This document shows positions 34,565 through 45,403 of a stretch of 64,000 nt of DNA, in pieces. The position numbers and the translations under genes were made by a program. Each line of letters starts with the position of its first letter. Positions within the stretch are counted from its first letter, which is position 1. Under the pieces are notes generated by a model that did not search any database, was not told the DNA's origin, and saw only the letters and a list, made by a program, of their open reading frames with translations. The stretch comes from Bombyx mori (Eukaryota; Arthropoda; Insecta; Lepidoptera; Bombycidae), in the NCBI RefSeq assembly GCF_030269925.1, contig NC_085109.1, forward strand, positions 4,650,001 to 4,714,000, in the 5' to 3' direction.

Positions 34565-34675
34565 CTACAACGGCTGCCCTACCCTTCAAACCGAAACGCA
34601 TTACTGCTTCACGGCAGAAATAGGCAGGGTGGGGGTACCTACCCGCGCGGACTCACAAGAGGTCCTACCACCAGT
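34565..34675 (-). mobile_element. Bm1-like SINE, 5' part, split by an insertion
   Basis: Continues the SINE interrupted at 34113 (CTACAACGGCTGCCCTACC to CCACCAGT). Three or four bases of the expected junction are missing. Confidence 0.9.
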
Positions 34676-34679
34676 AAAA

Positions 34680-35245
34680 TGCATGCGGTTGCGATCCTAA
34701 GCAGTGAGGAAACCATGAAGAAGAGAGCGATAGACAAGTTCTGATGTGTATGGGTGCCGGAAACCAACCAACAACACGTAGAACGGGAAGTCATCTGTCA
34801 GTTCGCAGCGATAATAAATGAAAACAAAAACAACAACTTAACATCTGTATGTAACAACTGTTCGTTTTTTTCGAACGCCTTTGTTCAAATTTGGCAACGA
34901 TTCTACGTTTTAATTGCTAATACAGTTGTGGAAAGTTTTAATCGAAAAATGACAATCCGTTTTCGGTATAAAAGCTATGTAGCGAAACAAAAACAAAAAA
35001 AAAATTAAAATATTTTAATTGAAATTTTGATAGCGTCATTTGTGATTCAAAAACTTACGTACAATCGGATTTTCGTATAAATTATTGTGAGGTGAAAAAA
35101 GCTCCGGAAACGATCCCTCGAAACGGCTCCCTCCCTCGAACGGATTGCCCTAAAGGTCACGGCCGTTGATATTAAATTTGAGATATTCGTCGGGATCACA
35201 CAGGAATTCGGTAGATGGTTTAAATATTGGTGTAAATATTGGTTT
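34680..35245. other. Short LINE-tail fragment, then anonymous DNA
   Basis: The segment GCGATCCTAAGCAGTGAGGA at about 34691 resembles GATCCTCAGCAATGAGG at 48518 and is probably an RTE-like ORF2 end. Beyond about 34745 no gene or repeat is recognised. Confidence 0.4.
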
Positions 35246-35363
35246 TTAGGCAGCGGCTTGGCTCTGCCCTTGGCATTGCTGAAGTCCATGGGCGACGGTA
35301 ACCACTCACCATCAAGTGGGCCGTATGCTCGTGTGCCTACAAAGGCAATAAAAAAAAAAAAAC
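35246..35363 (+). mobile_element. BMC1-like LINE 3' tail
   Basis: About 100 nt of tail (AGGCAGCGGCTTGGCTCTGC to GCAATAAA) plus a 13-nt poly(A). Confidence 0.92.
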
Positions 35364-35589
35364 CCGTTAATGTGATACCTACTTTTTTTTCTTCAAAATG
35401 TTTGTAAAGTAGAAAGCGTGGTGGTGGAATGACTTCTTAGCCTACACGGGTAAGTGCCGCCAACCCAGCCAAAATCAGACCCCATGTCTCAATTTGCAAT
35501 CTCTACGCACCGAGGAATCACTTAAACTTACGGTCAGTGAGAGTTCGATCAAATAAAAAAGGTTTATATTATAAAAGTAATGTAAGTAA

Positions 35590-35935
35590 GGGGAGATCGG
35601 AATGCTACCTTCACCGGCCCTATTGTCAACCCCACCTAAACGCGCCGAATGGCGGCAGCGACCAACAGGTTTCTGTGGTGCTCCCTGCTAGAAAACAAAC
35701 GGGGCAATGGCGACCGAGCAATGGCGGTATAACCAAACACACCCGTCAGGGCAACCTGTACGGAAGAGGCGTCAGAAACCTTGGGGATCAAATACCCCCT
35801 AAAATGCTGGAGCAGAAGGCAACGGAAAATCACTGCACTAATTTCCCACGAGAGTCATGAGCAGGTCGTATATCCGACTGATGCATGACCACGACCACTC
35901 TATCCAGAGTGTACGAATAGGAAGAATTATAAAAA
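35590..35935 (+). mobile_element. Composite RTE-like element: 5' segment joined to 3' tail
   Basis: A GC-richer block (GGGGAGATCGGAATGC; later GCGTCAGAAACCTTGGGGAT) resembles a LINE 5' UTR. It runs directly into CCGACTGATGCATGACCACG, the tail that follows the RTE ORF2 stop at 44939, and ends in GAAGAATTATAAAAAAAA. The entire coding region is missing. This looks like an internally deleted, SINE-like derivative; the 5' identification is inference. Confidence 0.55.
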
Positions 35936-36426
35936 AAACATTACATCAAAATGAAAGTTTATTTTCGACTTTCTTTAAAAGTTTGTTCGTGCATGTTAAT
36001 GTCCCTGCTTTTGTCCGTGTCACATAAACATGGACACTGTCAGAGTTATTGACCCGCTATATAATTGTCTATTGTCAGAGTCGCACTCCAAGCACGTGTG
36101 CACGCTAACGTACTCGTATGAGGTATTGTTACGAATTGAGGCTCAAGATAAATAGAAACTCTTCACTGTTATACTAACTAATATTAAATTGAATTTTTGC
36201 GACAATTAAGATAGTCTTCATTTCATTTCACGGGCTGACACGTTCACTTCGCTTCGATCAGAACTCTCTTCATATCATCTAGGCCACACTTTTATAGTTC
36301 TTTCGGCTGTCTACAATTTTCCATCGAGAGCTATTCCAATTTTTCGATATCTGTTTTGCTATTTGGCGACAGATGGCGTTACTCGTACCGGCATAGCATA
36401 AATTCAGAGTTTCTGAACTTCAGTTT
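35936..36426. other. Anonymous DNA
   Basis: No gene recognised. I considered an LTR beginning near 36127 and could not support it. Confidence 0.4.
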
Positions 36427-36595
36427 TACAATTCTTCAGTTCCAATCCGGCGGTAGATTCTGCGAAGCACGGCCCTTTGTAGGGTTTGTGTTAGCAACGT
36501 CATCAGGTTTGAGCCCGGAGCGCTCACATACTAGTTAAGGTTACGCTGAAATAGCCTCTCAAGGCTATCAGCATAGGTAGGGGGAAAAAAAGCAG
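36427..36595 (+). mobile_element. LINE-B 3' tail
   Basis: Plus-strand tail starting inside the stem module (AATCCGGCGGTAGATTCTGC). It continues through GTTTGAGCCC and ends with a perfect terminal hairpin ATAGCCT-CTCA-AGGCTAT at 36551-36568, followed by GGGGGAAAAAAA. Confidence 0.8.
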
Positions 36596-37415
36596 TTCTA
36601 CTCCGTTGTCCGACACACATCAGCTGCTAGAGGGATATTTCTATATTTCATTGAAGTTTATAAACAGCATACGTAAACTAAACAATTCTATCATTGTCAA
36701 AAGAAAAAAAAATCTTACTTCAATAATTTACCGTTTCAATTAAATAATAAAAAATGATTGCAAAATAAAATAAAAATCTAATTAATCTAAACCGAAATTG
36801 ACGCTCTATCAAGTCCAGTAGACCCTCAAAAGGTTCCGACGGGAACACCAATTATGTATTCAAATAAGAATTAATAAGATGAAACGAATTACAAGGGCTT
36901 AATTTTCGTGTCACTCACTGTTACAGGAATTACTCATTATTTTACGATTTAATTATGAAACTGTTCTTTGTGTTTATTAGAGACGCTCAAGTATTTTACT
37001 GTATTTCGAGTCGATTGATTTTAATCGATTATTTAAAGTTTGACTTTTTGTTTCGATTTTCAGGTTTTAGGTACTCGTGGCAAACGATTTTCTGCTTTAG
37101 GCTACGACGACATTAAGTAGCAAGAAAAAAAAAATTGTCATCAAAAATGATTGGTCGGCCTGATGTTGGTATCTTCATCGATCCTAGCCTCGATATTTTT
37201 ATATTGTTGCGATAGATTTTGTAATTGATACTTGGAAATTTTTTTTTAGTTAATCATTAGAAGCCAATCTTCAGTCAACTTTTAATACTGCATTGTATTA
37301 ATATTTATCCTATTCTAGATTTGAGAACTTAGATACCTAACCCTACACAAAACGACAAACCAAAAAAAAATTGCGTAAATTCCAGAGAATACTATTTTCT
37401 TACTTTATAAATATA
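36596..37415. other. Anonymous AT-rich DNA
   Basis: No gene or repeat recognised. Confidence 0.45.
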
Positions 37416-37631
37416 CTAGCGACCCGCCCTCGCTTCGCTTCGGAAACATTATAACACACATGAAACCAAAAAATAAAATAAAAAATAAATAAAAAAAGTA
37501 GCCTATGTTCATCAGGGACAATGTCGGCTTCTAATGGAAAAAGAATTTTTCAAATCGGTCCAGTAGTTTCGGAGCCTATTCGAAACAAACAAACAAACAA
37601 ATCTTTCCTCTTTATAATATTAGTATAGACT
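37416..37631 (+). repeat. RTE-like LINE tail element
   Basis: Starts CTAGCGACCCGCCCTCGC and ends TATAATATTAGTATAGAC, with AAATCGGTCCAGTAGTTTC inside. The left end reappears inverted at 47563-47587. Confidence 0.75.
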
Positions 37632-38448
37632 AACTAACTGAGTTCTTTTATGCAGTAGTTATATTAACTCAATTTGTTACAACTATATTATTATACTACT
37701 AGCCTGAAGGGTTTTGTGTCCTTTATTTTTCGACGGTTGACTGATTTGTACTACAAATTGAGTACGTCGAATACCAGCACATGTTCTACCCTTAAAACGG
37801 TGCGCATTATTCATCTTCAGAAAAATATAGGACACGAAAGCCTTTAGGCTCTTTCGGGTACTATGAGTATCTTAATATCTTCATCATTATATTTTATTGT
37901 TTTTTTTTGTCACGTAGAATAGACCTACGGCTTCAAGCAAATTTAATTAGAAATTTTAATGAACGACCTAAATTTTCACAAAAGGTCTCCTCTTGTGAAA
38001 TCAATAAGAGAGCACAGATGTCAATTTCAAACTGTCGGTGTGAACGGTCGATGAGGTTAGTGTTAATTGGAGTTTTATATTAATTGAGTGGTTTCACTAT
38101 AAGTAATATTTTATTTTCAGAGGCAAGCACTATTTTGTAAGTTAGCCATGAGAATTTTTTGGCGTAGATGAATAGACAGGTTGACTGACTCACTTGATAT
38201 CATTACTATGGCTATAGTTTATATGAAGCTTACAAAGGTATTTAAAGCAGTTCTTAAGTATATTTCTATTGTGTTGAAAGTTGATTGCAATACATGATGG
38301 CATGAATATTTAAATATTAAGCCGCGCTCGTTAATTTAGCTATTAAGTTCTTGATGCTGGCTACATGTCGCCTGCGATTGCAACCGACCGACTTTTCGTC
38401 GAATCAACATTTTAATTCGTTGGCTAAGTAACATAGATTATACAATAA
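37632..38448. other. Anonymous AT-rich DNA
   Basis: No gene recognised. A near-inverted pair AGGGTTTTGTGTCCTTTATT (37708) and ATAGGACACGAAAGCC (about 37827) surrounds about 100 nt. Confidence 0.4.
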
Positions 38449-39035
38449 TGACAAGAACACGAAAATAATGAAGTTTGAACCTACTTTCATTATTTTCACC
38501 GAATTTGCCGTGACATGTCGGTCGGGAACCACCGAACTATGACACTTGACAGTGATCTTATTTTACAAAACTCGATTGCTCACGCCTTTCGCTATTAGGA
38601 CGTGACGTCATTTAGTGCTAAAATAGACAAGAATACGTAAAAAAAGGTATTTTGTACCTACTTTCAGTATTTTCACCGATAGCTTCAAGGTGACTAGTCG
38701 TTAGGAACTACCGAATTATATGTAAGACACTTGACAGCGATTTTATTTTACAAATTTCGGTTGATTACGCCTTTCGCTATTAGGAAGTGACGTCATTTAG
38801 GGGTAAAATAGACAAGAATACGTAAAAAACTTCGATCAACAATAGTAACTGTTGATCGAAGGTAAAAAAGGAATTTTGTCCCTACTCTCAGTACGATATT
38901 TTCACCGATAACTTCAAGGTGACTAGTCGTTAGGAACTACCGAATTAAGACACTTGACAGCGATCTTATTTTACAAATCTCGGTTGATCACACCTTTCGC
39001 TATTAGGATGTGACGTCATTTAGGACTAAAATAGA
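38449..39035 (+). repeat. Three-unit tandem repeat with a CRE palindrome in each unit
   Basis: Units at about 38449-38628, 38629-38813 and 38814-39035 share TATTTTCACCGA, GACACTTGACAG, CGCCTTTCGCTATTAGGA or close variants, and TGACGTCATTTAG. TGACGTCA, the cAMP-response-element palindrome, is intact at 38603-38610, 38788-38795 and 39011-39018. The third unit is longer because of a hairpin insertion. The unit divergence shows the array is old. Confidence 0.85.
38830..38861. repeat. 32-nt perfect hairpin between 8-nt direct repeats
   Basis: CTTCGATCAACA and its complement TGTTGATCGAAG flank an 8-nt loop. GTAAAAAA stands immediately on both sides. The hairpin is absent from the two other units of the array. 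Confidence 0.85.
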
Positions 39036-39640
39036 CTACTATATAGCTAAACACAGCCACATGTGACGACTTATTACATTTAATTCAGTGATTTAATATT
39101 TTAAATGAATCAGTATTGAAAAATTACCTTTAATAACATTTAGATTATCTTATTGGTGCTATCCAGCTTGTAAATAAATTACAAAGTCCTGTAACTGTAG
39201 CCATCATGGAATAAAAAAAATCCGATATAAACTTGCACCGCGCATATAACATTTTCTAGATTATCTTGCATATTTATGAGTTCCGAACAATAAAATTCGT
39301 ATAGTCGGTCTACCGAACAATAACACCTGTACTGTGGAAGACCATCCGCCTCGTAGTCATTAACTTAGATGAAAATTGGTTAAGTTGGTGTAAACTACAC
39401 TGAGTATAACATTTTTCATTTGTTTTATCAATGTTTCATTTTATTAACAACTGATTAATTTCCGATCGTTTTTTTTTTTTCTCGATATTTTAATGTATTT
39501 TTGGTTAAAAATTCAACACTGCGAGGCTCAGGTTCAACTCCAGTGTCGGTTTTTTTGTTAAAAGTTTACTGTTTTTTAAACGGTTTTATTTAGCTCGACC
39601 TGTACGGAATTTGTTTTTTATTTATTTGGGTCAAAATTAG
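39036..39640. other. Anonymous AT-rich DNA
   Basis: No gene or repeat recognised. Confidence 0.4.
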
Positions 39641-40015
39641 AAATTGAAATTTAAGCACCTTCCCGTTGTCAGATTGATCTGAAATTTGGTACACACATTT
39701 AATTTAGATGACAATACAATATAATAAAATCAATGACATTATAAATCTAAGATGGCCGCCGATACAAAATGGCGGATTACATATTTTTCCTTAAACCCCT
39801 CAATATGGGTATCAAATGAAAGGGCTACACTAGTAAAACACGATGATTATGTCAAATTTAAAATTCAAGATGGACGCCGTTCCAATATGGCGGACTAGGT
39901 ACATATTTTTCCACAACCACCACAATATGGGTATCAAATAATAGGACTACACTAGCAGAATACTGTCATTATGTCAAAATTTCGTATTAGGTGTTACAAG
40001 TTACAAAATGGCGTA
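39641..40015 (+). repeat. Degenerate direct repeats upstream of the Helitron
   Basis: Two to three units of about 125 bp share (A/C)AAGATGG(C/A)CGCC, AATGGCGGA, ACATATTTTTCC and AATATGGGTATCAAAT(G/A)A. I associate such text with Helitron 5' regions, but only from memory. Confidence 0.55.
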
Positions 40016-40228
40016 TTAGGTGGGGGCATGATTAGTCGTGTCGAGAACAGTTGCGTCCAAGATTGTGTGACGTTAGAGGGGCAGATAAAAAAAAATAGGT
40101 AATTAGATACCTTGTTAGTAAGCGGTAGCTATACCACCCAAGTTAAGGCAATAGGTTAAAACGTGCCGAGGACTGTATGGCATTAGGGTGGGTAAAAATG
40201 TAATGTCGTCAGCGCTTCCCCCTCAAGA

Positions 40229-41990
40229 TTGGGCGCATCTTGTTGTATATTAAGCCTTGCCCCTTTGCTGGACTTCTGGCGGGGTCGACCGTCAAAATGC
40301 CCCTTAATCGTGGGAACAACAATAAATAAAAAAGCAAACAAAAATAAAAACGAAACTGCTACACAACGAAAAAGAAGGCTCGAAAAGGCAAAAGAAAAGT
40401 ATAGAACGAAACGTGCAAAGGAGAGTGAAAATGAAACCCACAGTTGACTACAGAAACGAAGAGAACGGTTAGCAACAGAAACACCTGAGCAACATGATAC
40501 CAGGTTAATAGCACAACGTGACAGACGAAGAGAGCTAATAGCGTCAGAAACACCCGAGCGTCATGAGTCCAGGCTAGCATCACAACGTGACAGACAAAGA
40601 GAGTTGTTAGCATCAGAAACATCTGAGCGTCATGTGTCTAGGCTAGCATCACAACGTGACAGACGAAGAGAGCTAATAGCGTCAGAAACACTTGAGCGTC
40701 ATGAGTCCAGGCTAAGATTACAACGTAACAGGCAAATAGAGCTATTAGCGTCAGAAACACCTGAGCAACATGAGGCCAGGTTAACAGGACGGCGTGAGAG
40801 ACGAAAGGAGTTAGAAGCTTCAGAAACACCTGAGCAACGCCACGACAGGTTAAATAACCAACGTGAGCGTGCACAGCAACGCAGAGCTGAAAATCATGTA
40901 CAAGCGTTTGAAAATGCCATTAACACATCGTGTATACACGTTTGTGACATTTGCACGAAGCATTGATATCCTAACCAAATTCATACTGTACGTTACAACA
41001 CAGCTGTATTAGGATATCTACCTGCAGAACTGTCTTCAAAAACAACATTACTTTTATGTTCGCGCTGCCAAACACATGTGACCAGTAATAAAACAATAGC
41101 ACCATCAAAGGCGTACTGGAATAATCTGGATCCAGGTTCAATACCAGATGAGATTCAAGAGCTGACGCAAGCAGAGCAGCGATTGCTGTGTAGAATCATC
41201 CCGCTTGTTAAAATCGTAAAATTTACTGGGCTATACGGGCAGTACGGTTTCCGCGGACAAGCAGTGTTGTTTGCCCAAGATATCTTTGAGGTCAGTGAAA
41301 GACTACCTAATATGCTTCCAAGATCTTCCAGCCAGGTGGGTATCGTTGTAATTACAGAACGTTTGGAGAATTTGAACATCACAAGAGAGTTCACAATATC
41401 TCGCGAAAAATTCTACAGCGCTTTAAGATGGTTAACTAGAAATAACCCACTTTATAGAGATGTACGCATTGACAAAAATGACCAGATTAGTGAACAAGAC
41501 TTAATACGACTTAGTGTGCCAGATATACCTGAAAACGGTGAACCTGAAAGAATTGAAATTCCAAATGTATTCATTAGTATTAATGACGTTGCTAGAATTA
41601 TTCGGGCTTCATGGCATTAAGGTGACCACAGCGTTTTCACTTCGGGATTTGCCGGCGTGCAATGTAATGGCATGCACGTTATTTACCCTAAAGCCATACA
41701 GTTTCCAGCAAAATTCAATTATGGTACGGCTGAAAGAAGGATGTTGCCCTTAGCTTTGTCATGGGCATCCACCGTCCATAAAATGCAGGGCAGCACCGTC
41801 GACCATGCAGTAGTATATTTAGGCTCAAAATTGTTTGAGGAAGGACAAGCATACGTGGCTCTAAGTCGAGTCAAGTCTCTGGAAGGGCTATCTATGTATT
41901 GAGGAATTAGATTGTACTAAATTATCAGGTAAGAAACCATGTAATAATGATGCACTGAATGAATTAAATAGAATGAGGAATATTCGGTAG
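40229..41990 (+). pseudogene. Decayed, internally deleted Helitron replicase/helicase gene
   Basis: One plus frame runs from about 40229 with TGA stops at 40445 and 40964 and a TAA at 41618. An N-terminal basic coiled region has about six units of the form ASETPE(R/Q)HESRLASQRDRR (about 40450-40870). A Cys motif region (HVCDICTKH; LLCSRCQTH) is followed by the DUF6570-like Helitron domain (about 40990-41600: KIVKFTGLYGQYGFRGQAVLFAQD). Then the frame jumps to the end of a Pif1-type helicase ([34 protein letters not shown], 41735-41895). A frameshift near 41898 leads to the natural C-terminus at 41990. The HUH Rep nuclease and helicase motifs Ia-IV are absent, so about 1000 residues have been deleted near 41600-41640. 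Confidence 0.85.
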
Positions 41991-42021
41991 ACAATTTCAC
42001 TAAATACTAAAAACAAGAAAA

Positions 42022-42942
42022 TAAAAATCGGTAAAAAAACTTTTAAGTTAAACGGTTTTATTTTATGTGCACTGAAAACTACAAAATAAATAAATAGTTA
42101 CTTACCTATCAACCTACGTAGGTCATCTCGGTCATTAATATCTCTGATGGTAGTGGTTGTCATAACATGAACCATGTCAGCGGCCGAAAGGCAGTTCATG
42201 AAAGAACACTAACACCAGGGTTTGCTTGGTAGGTAAACTAAGCACACACTATAACAAGTAGGTATTTTGACCTTCTAGTTCAGAAATATTTTAGTACTAG
42301 GCAGAATAGCTTTTAGGCATATTAGACTAAAATAAAAACGTGGGGCCCCTCTGAAATCATATCTATGGCAGAGCATATCTTATACTTTGGTAGATCATGA
42401 GCTCGCCGTTCGCTGGTGAAGCCGCCACGGCTGGTTATTGATGGTCAAAACCTCCAGTTACGATTATAGTAAGTCGATTCAGCGGACCCTGGACTCCGGA
42501 GCTATGAGGTTTTAGATGCGACCGGGATAAGCCGCTAGGATGATGATGATGACGATTATAATAAGTCGATACAATCGACACTTAGTATAGTAGAAAGTAA
42601 TACAGAAATAATAATGGGCCCCACGTTTTTATTTTAGTCTAATATACCTAAAAGCTATTCTGCCTAGTACTAAAATATTTCTGAACTAGAAGGTCAAAAT
42701 ACCTACTTGTTATAGTGTGTGCTTAGTTTACCTACCAAGCAAACCCTGGTGTTAGTGTTCTTTCATGAACTGCCTTTCGGCCGCTGACATGGTTCATGTT
42801 ATGACAACCACTACCATCAGAGATATTAATGACCGAGATGACCTACGTAGGTTGATAGGTAAGTAACTATTTATTTATTTTGTAGTTTTCAGTGCACATA
42901 AAATAAAACCGTTTAACTTAAAAGTTTTTTTACCGATTTTTA
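42022..42942. repeat. Large foldback: 327-bp inverted repeat with 267-nt spacer
   Basis: Arms 42022-42348 and 42616-42942 are reverse complements without gaps (paired positions sum to 84964). The single mismatch I found is 42318/42646. The left arm starts 32 nt after the Helitron remnant's stop. The arms contain no recognisable gene. The spacer holds a different repeat: a partial duplication of GATTATA(G/A)TAAGTCGAT at about 42463 and 42554, and a GCGACCGGGATAAGCCGCT then (GAT)n end typical of RTE-like tails. Transcription through it would give a dsRNA stem of over 300 bp. Confidence 0.92.
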
Positions 42943-42960
42943 ATTTAGGATTGAAGGATT

Positions 42961-43027
42961 GATTACTGGTGGCCCGGAAGCCTTTCCAGTTTCTCCAGGA
43001 TAGGTGGGCGAGCAAGGCTCAGCTAGG
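42961..43027 (-). mobile_element. LINE-A 3' tail fragment
   Basis: ACTGGTGGCCCGGAAGCCTT to GAGCAAGGCTCAGC is the reverse complement of the last part of the LINE-A tail. It stands right beside the foldback. Confidence 0.75.
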
Positions 43028-43908
43028 ACATGTTAAAAGTATTTTACGTTCGGATATTCCTGTTCGTGGAATTGTTATTGTCTCCAAAGTCTCCGACACC
43101 CATGGCACTGAAGCATAGCTTAGCTTAAAGTCGTGTAATGCTTACATTTTATGGACAATATGTACATAATATACGTATTTTTTCGTAAAACCCAAGAAGA
43201 AAACTTAAGAATTTCATCCAAATATTTCTTATATTAATTCGACGATAGCCACTATTTTATGAATCGTTCGATTTCCTAAGAAACCTTTCGCCGCTAGTCC
43301 AAATACCCAAGATAACTGTATCTAATGCATTACAAAAATGACGACCTTTTTGGGCCATTCGTAAACTTCGTAGAAAATGTGATACTTACATTTTCGATAA
43401 TATCGGTATAAAAATACAAGTTTTGTATTTCAGTGAATGTGTTTTTTTTTTTTTCTATTTCGATATTAAACGAAAAATCGTGCTCCTCCGTGAAGTTGTT
43501 TGATCAATCACATCTATAAGTTCACTTTCTGGTTCTCGCCAAGGTTTTCTATATTTTTAAGAAAAAATCTAGGTATCCACATCGTTTTTTATTAGTCTAA
43601 ATAAGTATAGGGATCTACACACAAAATGTTAGTGTTCAGGACTCACTTTGTTTTAGTGCCTTTTGGAATCCCCATCCAATATCCCCTAGAGTGTAAAGTA
43701 GTCATTCCGCGGGGGAAATAAAGCTGCTTATAGACAATTAGAATTAAATTAAATTAAAATAGTGTAAATTAGATGACTGATTAGGAAGTTCAGTTCAGAG
43801 TCGAAATGTATATGTCGAAATGACTTAATGATTTTTTGTAGCAAGTGATTAATATATTTGCCTCTCTGATTTTGTGTTCCATTGCAATTCGGAGCTAATT
43901 TAATTAAC
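43028..43908. other. Anonymous AT-rich DNA
   Basis: No gene or repeat recognised. Confidence 0.4.
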
Positions 43909-44358
43909 TAGAGGTCCCGCAGTAGTCGAAATTCGACTATAATTCATTGAAATTGTAAGTTTGTACACTGTTATGATTGTATTTTATACTTCTATTATGA
44001 TTGTATTATATACTTCTATAATCATAAATTTCACCAAGACTACACTATTAAAAAATATTAACCAAGACAAACAATATTTAATCTATTCTCAATTTGACAA
44101 CAGACGTCAAGAACAAAAGTTTGACAATAAATAAATAGTATGCATGCGTGTGTGCGTCAAATACATGGTATGTAGTGTGTGTAATGTTTTCTTTATTGAT
44201 TTAAAGTATCTTTTATGCTTCCTTTTCAAAAAATATTAGCATTGTGCACTTCTTCTCTATATTATCTATAAGTGGGGAAAATTTCATACTCCTCCGTCCG
44301 CGCAATTTTCGTAAAAAGGGATACAAAGTTTTTGCTTCACGTATTAATATATAGATTA
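43909..44358 (+). repeat. Family C short interspersed repeat, copy 2
   Basis: Shares both termini with the copies at 4384 and 49864 and is closer to the latter. Internally ATTATGATTGTAT(T/A)(T/A)TA is duplicated. Non-coding. Confidence 0.75.
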
Positions 44359-44561
44359 TTTGATTTCTGGGATCGGGGTGAACAGGCTATTGATACGAAT
44401 GTGCAATTTCGTAGAGAATTTCCTTGAAGTCACTTGTGTAATGGTTTACGTTTGCTCAGTGCAGACCGGTGTGAAATGTGAATAATAAATACAAGAATTA
44501 ACTGTAAAAGTAGTATTAATTACGCCCACGCAAAATCTGAATAAATATTTTACTTTATTTA

Positions 44562-44984
44562 TATGTCTATTGCCGTCGTAAGATTGACGCACTGGAAATT
44601 TGGTTTTGGAGACGTCTCCTCAGAATTCCATGGACCGCGCACCGTACCAACATTACGATCCTGAAAGAGCTCAACATCAAGGAGAGACTATCGTCAACAG
44701 TCCAAATACGAATCCTCAAGTTCTTCGGGCACATCACTCGTAATGAGGACTCCATTGAGCGGTTGGTGGTGCAAGGGAAAGTCGAGGGCAAAAGATCTCG
44801 CGGACGATCTCCAACACGATGGACCGACCTCATAAAATCTGTTACTCACTCCAACACGATCGCTCTCACTGCGAAACATCGTGCTACATGGCGTCGCATC
44901 GCGAGAGTATCGGTATCGCAGGATCCGACTGATGCATGACCACGACCACTCTGTCAAGCGTGTACGAATAGGAAGAAGAATATG
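44562..44984 (+). mobile_element. RTE-like LINE 3' end
   Basis: The last 123 codons of an ORF2 (44568-44939) are open: RRKIDALEIWFWRRLLRIPW, ELNIKERLSSTVQIRILKFF, GHITRNEDSIERLVVQGKVE, GKRSRGRSPTRWTDLI, ending SQDPTDA and TGA. These are hallmarks of the RTE reverse-transcriptase C-terminus. A tail reading CCACGACCACTCTGTCAAGC then AATAGGAAGAAGAATA follows. 5'-truncated; the open frame points to a fairly recent insertion. Confidence 0.85.
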
Positions 44985-45087
44985 TCTATTATTATATCTA
45001 TATGATTATCACCCTACACTACATTTTTGTGATCTTATATGTAACATTACATTTCTGATTAACTTTATGTGTATGTATATTTAAGTG

Positions 45088-45403
45088 TAAACTAGACGAT
45101 GACCGAGCCTTGCTCGTTTTTTTTTGATAACGCCATCTTGTTGTGTCTTTAAAGCGGCTAGTTGCCCTCAATTAAGAAAAATAGTATTATTATTCTCCAA
45201 TAGATGTCGGGAAGGAAGAGTTGATTATTGAAAACACGAATAAAACCACATTTTCTGAAAATAAATCGTAGCTAGATCGTTTTATCGCCCCCGAAATCCC
45301 CTGTATACTAAATTTTATGAAAATCGTTGGAGCCGTTTCCGAGATTCAGATTATATAAGTATATAATACATATGTATTAATATACAAGAATTGCTAGTTT
45401 AAA
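45088..45403 (+). repeat. RTE-like non-autonomous repeat, family F copy 1
   Basis: GATGACCGAGCCTTGCTCG at the left and GAAAATCGTTGGAGCCGTTT near the right, ending AAGAATTGCTAGTTT. An inverted, recognisably related copy lies at 57103-57408. Confidence 0.75.

Noticed and set aside
36127..36400. A solo LTR starting TGTTACGAA
   Set aside because: No matching end, no target duplication and no second copy in the window.
40359..40874. Hydrophobic minus-strand proteins with repeated units
   Set aside because: They are antisense of the repetitive Helitron N-terminal region. The repeat in the plus frame explains the pattern.
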